DNA from: DASUZB01 sp036377075
Lineage (GTDB): Bacteria; Actinomycetota; CALGFH01
Direction: 5' to 3'
DNA: 28,951 nucleotides
Assembly: GCA_036377075.1 (NCBI GenBank)
Contig: DASUZB010000065.1
Coordinates: forward strand, 1 to 28,951
Made by a program: the position numbers and the translations under genes. Under the pieces are notes generated by a model that did not search any database, was not told where the DNA came from, and saw only the letters and a program-made list of their open reading frames with translations. The stretch's first letter is position 1; every line of letters starts with the position of its first letter. Below, in pieces: positions 24,340-28,951 of the stretch.

Positions 24340-25311
24340 TCAAGGCGGACCGGTGCCGCGCCGCACGCGGTCGAGCAGCTGGTCGGCGGCCGCGTACGGG
24401 CCCAGCTCGCCGGTCGCGACCAGCTCGGCCAGCTTGTCGAGCGCCTCGCCGCGGCCCAGCTCGCCGAGCTCGGCGCGCAGGTCGGCCACGACGATCTCCT
24501 CGACCTCACGGGCGGCGCGGCGGCGGCGCCGCTCGGCCAGCTCGCCGGAGGCGGCCAGGTGGTCGCCGTGCTCGGCGATCCGCGCGACCAGCTCCTCGAT
24601 GCCGTCGCCGCGCTCGGCGACGGCCCGCAGCACCGGCACGCTCCAGGGGCGCGCCTCGCCGAGGTGCAGCATCTGGCGCAGGTCGCGCGCGACCACGTCG
24701 GCGCCCTCCTTGTCGGCCTTGTTGACCACGAACAGGTCGGCCACCTCGAGGATGCCCGCCTTCGCGACCTGCACGGCGTCCCCGAACCCGGGGGCGAGCA
24801 CCACCAGGGTGGTGTCGGCCAGGCCGGCCACCTCGACCTCGGCCTGCCCCACGCCGACGGTCTCGACCAGGACGACCTCGCAGCCGGCGGCGTCGAGCAC
24901 CCGCACCACCTGCGGCGTGGCCCTCGCCAGCCCGCCGAGGTGCCCGCGCGTGGCCATCGAGCGGATGTAGACACCGTGGTCGCCGGCGTGGCGCTGCATG
25001 CGGACCCGGTCGCCGAGCAGGGCGCCGCCGGTGAACGGCGAGGACGGGTCGACCGCCAGCACCCCGACCGTCCGCCCGGCGCTCCGGTACGCGGCCACCA
25101 GCGCGTTGGCCAGGGTGGACTTGCCCACCCCCGGCGAGCCGGTGAGGCCGAGCACGACCGCCCGCCCGCTCAGCGGGTTGAGCGACTCGGCCACCTCGCG
25201 CAGCTGCTCGCGGGTGCCGTCCTCGACCAGGGAGATGAGCCGCGCGACCGCGCGACCGTCGCCGGACCTGAGCCGCTCGACCAGCTCGCCGACCCCGTGG
25301 CGACCCGCCAC
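24340..25311 (-). CDS. meaB: MeaB/ArgK-type GTPase, acyl-CoA mutase chaperone
   Basis: This 323-residue G3E-family P-loop GTPase protects and reloads B12-dependent acyl-CoA mutases. It has Walker A GSPGVGKST (58-66), VLAVDPSSPFTGGALLGDRVRM (84-105), the MeaB switch motif ETVGVGQAEVEVAGLADT (150-167) and base-specificity NKAD (197-200). The C-terminal dimerisation helices are complete. The GTG at 25311 is chosen because it uses the last G of the thiolase stop codon (TAGTG), giving the usual family length; no strong ribosome binding site is needed for such coupling. Thiolase, meaB and the mce gene nearby form a recurring actinobacterial cluster. The mutase it serves could be the IcmA-type subunit at 18034-19716 or a methylmalonyl-CoA mutase elsewhere. 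Confidence 0.93.
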   Translation of the reverse strand: MAGRHGVGELVERLRSGDGRAVARLISLVEDGTREQLREVAESLNPLSGRAVVLGLTGSPGVGKSTLANALVAAYRSAGRTVGVLAVDPSSPFTGGALLGDRVRMQRHAGDHGVYIRSMATRGHLGGLARATPQVVRVLDAAGCEVVLVETVGVGQAEVEVAGLADTTLVVLAPGFGDAVQVAKAGILEVADLFVVNKADKEGADVVARDLRQMLHLGEARPWSVPVLRAVAERGDGIEELVARIAEHGDHLAASGELAERRRRRAAREVEEIVVADLRAELGELGRGEALDKLAELVATGELGPYAAADQLLDRVRRGTGPP

Positions 25312-26498
25312 TAGCCGACCTGCAGCAGCAGGGCGTCGCCCTGGCCGCCGCCGCCGCACAGGGCGGCGACGCCGAGGCCACCGCCGCGGCGGCGCAGCTC
25401 GTGGGCGACGGTGAGCACCAGGCGGGCGCCGCTCGCCCCGATCGGGTGGCCGAGCGCCACCGCGCCGCCGTTGACGTTCACGATCGCCTCGTCGAGCCCG
25501 AGCTCCTGGGTGGAGCGCAGCGCCACCGCCGCGAACGCCTCGTTGATCTCGACCAACCCGAGCTCCTCGACCGTGTGTCCGGTCCGCCCGAGGACGTCGG
25601 CGATCGCCCGGGACGGCTGCGAGTGCAGCGAGGTGTCCGGGCCGGCGACGGTGCCGTAGCCGAGCACTCGCGCCAGCACGGGCAGGCCGTCGGCCTCCGC
25701 CCGCCGCCGCGAGGTGACCACCACGGCGGCGGCGCCGTCGGAGATCTGCGAGGCGTTGCCGGCGGTGATGGTCCCGTCGGGGGTGAACGCCGGCGCCAGC
25801 TTGGCCAGGCCCTCGACCGTGGTCCCCGGGCGGATGCCCTCGTCCTGCTCGACCAGGACCGGCTCGCCCCTGCGCTGCGGCACCGACACCGGGGCGATCT
25901 CCTCGCGCAGCGCGCCCTTGGCGGCCGCCGCGGCGCGCTCGTGGGAGCGGGCGGCCCAGGCGTCCTGCGCGGCCCGGTCGATGCCCAGCTTGGCGTTGAC
26001 CCGGTCGGAGAGCACCCCCATGTGGTCGTGGTCGAAGGCGTCCCACAGGCCGTCGTGGATCATCGTGTCGACCAGCACGGTGTGGCCCATGCGCGCGCCG
26101 AAGCGGCCCTTCGGCAGCAGGTAGGGGGCGTTGGTCATCGACTCCATGCCGCCGGCGACCAGCAGCCCGGCGAGGCCCAGCTCGACGTACTGGGCGGCGG
26201 TGGCGATCGCGTTCAGCCCGGAGAGGCAGACCTTGTTGACGGTGAGGGCGGGCACGGTCATGGGGATCCCGGCCTTGGCGGCCGCCTGCCTGGCGGTGAT
26301 CTGGCCCTGGCCGGCCTGCAGCACGTGGCCCATGACCACGTGCTCGACCGCGTCGGGGCCCACCCCGGCGCGCTCCACGGCCGCCGCCACCGCCAGGCCG
26401 CCCAGGTCGGCGGCTGGGAAGGGGGCGAGCACGCCGCCGAAGCGGCCGATCGGGGTGCGGGCGCCGGCGACGATGACGGGTTCGCTGTGATCGAACAT
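25311..26498 (-). CDS. Acetyl-CoA C-acyltransferase (thiolase)
   Basis: This 395-residue protein is a full-length thiolase. The nucleophilic Cys91 lies in NKVCLSGLNAI, NEAFAA contains the conserved Asn, His351 is in GGAVALGHPIGASGAR, and the second Cys381 is in LCGGGGQGDALL. This set matches the Cys89/His348/Cys378 triad of biosynthetic thiolases. It cleaves 3-ketoacyl-CoA or condenses acetyl-CoA in the cytoplasm; chain-length preference cannot be read. The ATG at 26498 has only a weak GGATGG upstream. The stop codon overlaps the MeaB start by one base, so the two are translationally coupled. It is divergent from the GNAT-mce pair, sharing a 74-bp promoter region. Confidence 0.93.
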   Translation of the reverse strand: MFDHSEPVIVAGARTPIGRFGGVLAPFPAADLGGLAVAAAVERAGVGPDAVEHVVMGHVLQAGQGQITARQAAAKAGIPMTVPALTVNKVCLSGLNAIATAAQYVELGLAGLLVAGGMESMTNAPYLLPKGRFGARMGHTVLVDTMIHDGLWDAFDHDHMGVLSDRVNAKLGIDRAAQDAWAARSHERAAAAAKGALREEIAPVSVPQRRGEPVLVEQDEGIRPGTTVEGLAKLAPAFTPDGTITAGNASQISDGAAAVVVTSRRRAEADGLPVLARVLGYGTVAGPDTSLHSQPSRAIADVLGRTGHTVEELGLVEINEAFAAVALRSTQELGLDEAIVNVNGGAVALGHPIGASGARLVLTVAHELRRRGGGLGVAALCGGGGQGDALLLQVG

Positions 26499-26572
26499 CA
26501 GCCCATCCGTTTGCTCGGGTGGTCCCTGCTGGTCGCGACGATACCAGCCGGCCGGGAATAGGCTGGGCCGCC
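26499..26572. promoter_or_regulatory. Divergent promoter region, thiolase-meaB against GNAT-mce
   Basis: On the plus strand TAGGCT (26559-26564) lies 8 nt before the ATG at 26573 with no ribosome binding site, so the GNAT gene looks leaderless. On the minus strand TATCGT (26543-26538) is a TANNNT hexamer about 40 nt before the thiolase ATG. The two -10 boxes are only 15 nt apart around a CCGGCCGG palindrome, so one regulator could control both. Neither has a good -35. Confidence 0.4.
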
Positions 26573-27352
26573 ATGACCCTCGGCTTCGTGCACGCCTGCG
26601 AGCAGAACCACCGCAACCTGTCGACCGTCGGCGGCGGGAGCGTCGTCCAGCTCGCCTCCGGCAAGGTGGTCACCTCGGCGGTGGACCCGTTCTGGCTGTA
26701 CAACTACGCCTTCGGCGTGCGCCGGGCGCTCGACCTCCACGAGCTCGGCGGCGCCTTCCGCACCGCCGGGCGCGACTACCTCCACGTGATGGCCTCACCG
26801 TCGTCCCGGCCAGGGCTGGCCGCGGAGCTCGAGCGCCTCGGCTTCCGCCGCGAGTGGGAGGACGCGGTCTGGCGCAGCGCCGGCACCGGTGCCGGCGCCC
26901 CCGGCCTGCGGCGGCTGGGCCCCGGCGAGCTGGACGGCTACCTGGCCACGATGCGCTCCGCCTGGGGGCCGCAGCAGGTGATCACCGAGGGGGCGCTGGC
27001 CATGCGGCTGGCCGACGACCGCTCCAGCGCCTACCGCAGCGCCGACGGCGCCGGCGTGTTCACGCTGTTCGCGTCCGGGCCGACCACCCAGCTGATCCAC
27101 CTGGCCGTGGCGGGCGACGCGCAGCACGGGGGCGTCGGCCGGCGCATGCTGGAGCTGGCCCCCGGGTTGGTCGCCGCGGGGCGCCCGCTGTGGCTGTCCA
27201 CCGACGCCACCGGAGCGGCCGTCAAGTCGGCGGCCGCCGCCGGCTGGACCGCCGCCCACCGTGCCGGCCACTGGCTGCTGGACCTGAACGGCTTGGCGAC
27301 CGACCGCCCGGGGACGACCGGGCCCGAGCGACGAAGGGAATCGGCTGAGTGA
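26573..27352 (+). CDS. GNAT-family N-acetyltransferase
   Basis: This 259-residue protein has two GNAT-like halves. In the C-terminal half the strand THLAVAGDA-like segment (IHLAVAGDAQ, 175-184) leads into Gln184-His-Gly-Gly-Val-Gly-Arg190, the acetyl-CoA pyrophosphate loop (motif A, QxxGxG/A), and the following helix RMLELAPGLVAAG. The N-terminal half (WLYNYAFGVRRAL, LEAELERLGFRREWED-like) resembles a degenerate GNAT domain. The acceptor substrate is unknown. The ATG at 26573 is preceded by a -10 hexamer at leaderless spacing. The TGA overlaps the GTG of mce (GTGA), so the two genes are coupled; the functional link with the epimerase is not obvious. Confidence 0.83.
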   Translation: MTLGFVHACEQNHRNLSTVGGGSVVQLASGKVVTSAVDPFWLYNYAFGVRRALDLHELGGAFRTAGRDYLHVMASPSSRPGLAAELERLGFRREWEDAVWRSAGTGAGAPGLRRLGPGELDGYLATMRSAWGPQQVITEGALAMRLADDRSSAYRSADGAGVFTLFASGPTTQLIHLAVAGDAQHGGVGRRMLELAPGLVAAGRPLWLSTDATGAAVKSAAAAGWTAAHRAGHWLLDLNGLATDRPGTTGPERRRESAE

Positions 27353-27795
27353 AGCTTGGACGCCTCGACCACATCGGCATCGCCGTCACCGACCTGGCCG
27401 CCGCGCGCGCCTTCTACGAGCGCGCCTTCGGCCTTCGCGCCACCCACGAGGAGGTGATCCCCGACCAGGGCGTGCACGAGCTGTTGTTCCCGGTCGGCGA
27501 CGCCTGGGTGCAGCTGGTCGCTCCGCTCGACCCGGACACGCCGGTGGGGCGCTTCCTCGCCCGCAGGGGCGAGGGCATCCACCACGTCGGCTACGCCGTC
27601 CCCAGCGTCCAGGCGGCCCTCGACCACCTCGACGCCGAGGGCGTCCAGCTGGTCGACGAGGCGCCACGGACCGGCTCCGGCGGCACCACCGTCGCCTTCG
27701 TCCACCCCAAGGGCACCGGCGGGGTGCTGGTGGAGCTCGTCGAGGAGGGCAGCGGCCACCGCGGGACGACGCCACCGCGGGGGGAACACGCCTGA
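27349..27795 (+). CDS. mce: Methylmalonyl-CoA epimerase
   Basis: This 148-residue vicinal oxygen chelate (glyoxalase-fold) protein begins MKLGRLDHIGIAV. The metal ligands of the Propionibacterium enzyme are matched in order by His8, Gln55 (WVQLV), His79 (GIHHVGYAV) and Glu129 (GVLVELVE). The enzyme interconverts (2S)- and (2R)-methylmalonyl-CoA in the propionate-succinate route. It follows the GNAT gene with a 4-bp GTGA overlap and ends at a strong terminator. The mutase large subunit in this window carries isobutyryl-type residues, so the methylmalonyl-CoA mutase this epimerase needs is probably elsewhere in the genome. MeaB and thiolase are divergent neighbours. Confidence 0.92.
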   Translation: MKLGRLDHIGIAVTDLAAARAFYERAFGLRATHEEVIPDQGVHELLFPVGDAWVQLVAPLDPDTPVGRFLARRGEGIHHVGYAVPSVQAALDHLDAEGVQLVDEAPRTGSGGTTVAFVHPKGTGGVLVELVEEGSGHRGTTPPRGEHA

Positions 27796-27808
27796 ACTGC
27801 GGAAACAG

Positions 27809-27846
27809 GCGAGGGGGCAGGGGCCGGTCCTCCCCTGCCCCCTCGC
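27809..27846 (+). terminator. Rho-independent-type terminator after mce
   Basis: A perfect 15-bp stem (arms 27809-27823 and 27832-27846) with an 8-nt loop follows the mce stop codon by 13 nt. It is followed by GCTTTC, a short T-rich end. It is the strongest terminator in the window and may also serve the convergent hydrolase gene, whose stop lies 88 nt further on. Confidence 0.85.
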
Positions 27847-27934
27847 GCTTTCAGGCTACCGGATGGGGCCTACTCCGGGCCACGACGTGGCGAGCGTACC
27901 CGATGAACTGCGGATCGTCACCCCCTGTTTGGTC

Positions 27935-28726
27935 TCAAATCCATAGCGGCGCGACGAAATCGAGCAATGCCTCGTTCACCTGCGCGGGTTGTTCGAGGTT
28001 CAGCAGGTGCCCCGCCTCCGGGATCTGGACGAAGGTCGCATCCGGGATGGCGGCGGCCAGCCCCCGGCCCACCTCGGGCCCGAAGCGCTCGTCCTCGGTC
28101 CCGCACAGCACCAGCGCCGGGACGCTGATCGCCGCCAGCTCGGCGGTGACGTCGGGGCGGCGGGCCATGCCGCGCTGCGCGGCCGCGACCGCGGCCGGCT
28201 CCTGCTCGATGATCAGCTTGGTGACCTTCTCCACCAGGGTCGGGCGCAGGCGGCGGGTGCTCGTGCCGAGCAGCTGCGGCAGCATCGCGTCGGGCACGAA
28301 GCCGATGCCCTCGGCGAGCACCCGGTCGGCCATCGCGAGCCGGGCGGCGGCCGCCTGCTCGTCGTCGGCGCTGGCCTTGGTGGCGGCGAGGACCAGGCCG
28401 CGCAGGCGGCCGGGGTGCCTGCGGGCGAAGGCGAACGACACGTAGCCGCCCATCGACAGGCCGCAGAGGACCACCTGGTCGAGGCCGAGCTCGTCGAGCA
28501 GGCGGGCGACGTCGTCGGCCAGCAGGTCCATCTCGGCGACCTCGACCACCTGGTCGCGGGCGCTGCCGAAGCCGCGCAGGTCGGGCACGACCACCTGGTG
28601 GTGCGAGCTGAGCGCCTCCACCTGCGGCTTCCACATGCGGCCGTCGAGCGGGAAGGCGTGCAGGAGGACGAGCGCCGGCGAGCCCGCCCCCTCGCTGGTG
28701 GCTGGTGGTACGGCAGCCTCGGTCAT
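27935..28726 (-). CDS. Alpha/beta hydrolase
   Basis: This 263-residue cytoplasmic alpha/beta hydrolase has the oxyanion segment LLHAFPLDGRMW (21-32), DLRGFG (49-54), nucleophile Ser91 in CGLSMGGYVSF, acid Asp212 in GTEDERFGPE and His240 in EAGHLLNLEQP. The layout resembles 3-oxoadipate enol-lactonase and haloperoxidase-like members, which are hard to tell apart by sequence. No signal peptide is present. The ATG at 28726 follows AAGGAGG with good spacing, and a TACAGT -10 box lies about 40 nt upstream. It is a single-gene unit convergent with mce. The substrate is unknown. Confidence 0.9.
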   Translation of the reverse strand: MTEAAVPPATSEGAGSPALVLLHAFPLDGRMWKPQVEALSSHHQVVVPDLRGFGSARDQVVEVAEMDLLADDVARLLDELGLDQVVLCGLSMGGYVSFAFARRHPGRLRGLVLAATKASADDEQAAAARLAMADRVLAEGIGFVPDAMLPQLLGTSTRRLRPTLVEKVTKLIIEQEPAAVAAAQRGMARRPDVTAELAAISVPALVLCGTEDERFGPEVGRGLAAAIPDATFVQIPEAGHLLNLEQPAQVNEALLDFVAPLWI

Positions 28727-28764
28727 GGCCCCTCCTTGCCGGTCCCCCCGCGAACAACCCGACG

Positions 28765-28770
28765 ACTGTA
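28765..28770 (-). promoter_or_regulatory. -10 box of the alpha/beta hydrolase gene
   Basis: On the minus strand TACAGT (TANNNT) lies at 28770-28765, 38 nt upstream of the ATG at 28726. That leaves a leader of about 30 nt that includes the AAGGAGG site. No convincing -35 is seen 16-18 nt upstream. Confidence 0.4.
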
Positions 28771-28811
28771 GAGCAAGCGGGACGATCTGGCTTCACGAAG
28801 GCGCAAGGATC

Positions 28812-28820
28812 TGTGGACAA
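28812..28820 (-). promoter_or_regulatory. Single DnaA-box-like sequence
   Basis: TGTGGACAA on the plus strand is TTGTCCACA on the minus strand, the consensus DnaA box of high-GC actinobacteria. It is in the 110-bp gap between the DUF346-like gene and the hydrolase. Only one box is present, so it is not an origin; it may be a DnaA-regulated site or chance. Confidence 0.35.
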
Positions 28821-28836
28821 CCGCCGGCTGGTGCGC

Positions 28837-28951
28837 TCAGAAGTCGGCGCTGCCGCCCTGCCGCTGCCAGGCGCCGCCGAGCGACGGCCGCCAGGCGCTG
28901 CCGTCGAACCACTTGTGGTAGACGGCCAGGTCGCCGCCGACGTGGAACAGG
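28837..28951 (-). CDS. C-terminal fragment of a DUF346/PLL-lectin-like repeat protein (runs off the window)
   Basis: Only the last 37 codons are present, ending LFHVGGDLAVYHKWFDGSAW, then RPSLGGAWQRQGGSADF and TGA. The pattern D-x-A-(L/V)-Y/W-H-K-W-(W/F)-D-G-S-x-W-x-P-S is a blade repeat of DUF346/PLL-type beta-propeller proteins, several of which are sugar-binding lectins in bacteria. The enzyme or other domains upstream are outside the window. It runs on the same strand as the hydrolase, but that gene has its own -10 box. Confidence 0.6.
   Translation of the reverse strand, partial: LFHVGGDLAVYHKWFDGSAWRPSLGGAWQRQGGSADF

Overview
The window is very GC-rich, with almost every third codon position G or C. 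Its gene content and signals point to a high-GC Actinomycetota, perhaps an uncultured lineage. The evidence is the order etfB-etfA-(penicillin-binding protein)-cysteine desulfurase (a variant of the actinobacterial fixA-fixB-iscS order), a meaB/thiolase/mce cluster, an IcmA-type acyl-CoA mutase, frequent GTG starts, GTGA/ATGA gene overlaps, apparently leaderless genes and an actinobacterial-type DnaA box. I see no rRNA, tRNA, CRISPR array, insertion sequence or prophage. Phylum-level placement is an inference.

Layout. 1-5578 (minus): etfB, etfA, an in-frame coding block of unknown function, a class A penicillin-binding protein, and the first 38 codons of a cysteine desulfurase. 6057-7091 (plus): galT. 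7101-8817 (minus): an enoyl-CoA hydratase behind a palindrome and a good -10 box, and an NAD(P)-binding epimerase-like protein. 8990-9286 (plus): a 98-residue isoamylase early-set (CBM48-like) protein, followed by a 12-bp hairpin and four copies of a 32-bp tandem repeat. 9500-17953 (minus): a tightly packed six-gene operon with two membrane-anchored beta-propellers, a 1052-residue MacB/FtsX-type permease, two ABC ATPases (one with an AbrB-like tail), and a secreted pectinacetylesterase/Notum-like esterase. 18034-19716 (minus): acyl-CoA mutase large subunit with isobutyryl-CoA mutase specificity residues. 19891-21897 (plus): a MASE1-PAS-PAS membrane sensor without an output domain. 21894-22496 (minus): DHFR/RibD-like reductase. 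22748-23389 (plus): a shortened eIF-2B/MtnA-like protein. 23418-24287 (minus): an anchored exported protein. 24340-26498 (minus): thiolase and meaB. 26573-27795 (plus): GNAT acetyltransferase and methylmalonyl-CoA epimerase. 27935-28726 (minus): alpha/beta hydrolase. 28837-28951 (minus): C-terminus of a DUF346/PLL-like protein.

How it fits together. EtfAB, enoyl-CoA hydratase, thiolase, acyl-CoA mutase, MeaB and the epimerase form a short-chain and branched acyl-CoA metabolism theme: beta-oxidation with electron transfer, B12-dependent carbon-skeleton rearrangement, and the mutase's G-protein chaperone. GalT and the CBM48-like protein touch sugar and glycogen metabolism. The least familiar unit is the propeller-propeller-permease-ATPase-ATPase-esterase operon at 9500-17953, whose architecture suggests an envelope system coupling ABC ATP hydrolysis to extracytoplasmic propellers and a secreted esterase. 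The rest is mostly ordinary chromosomal housekeeping.
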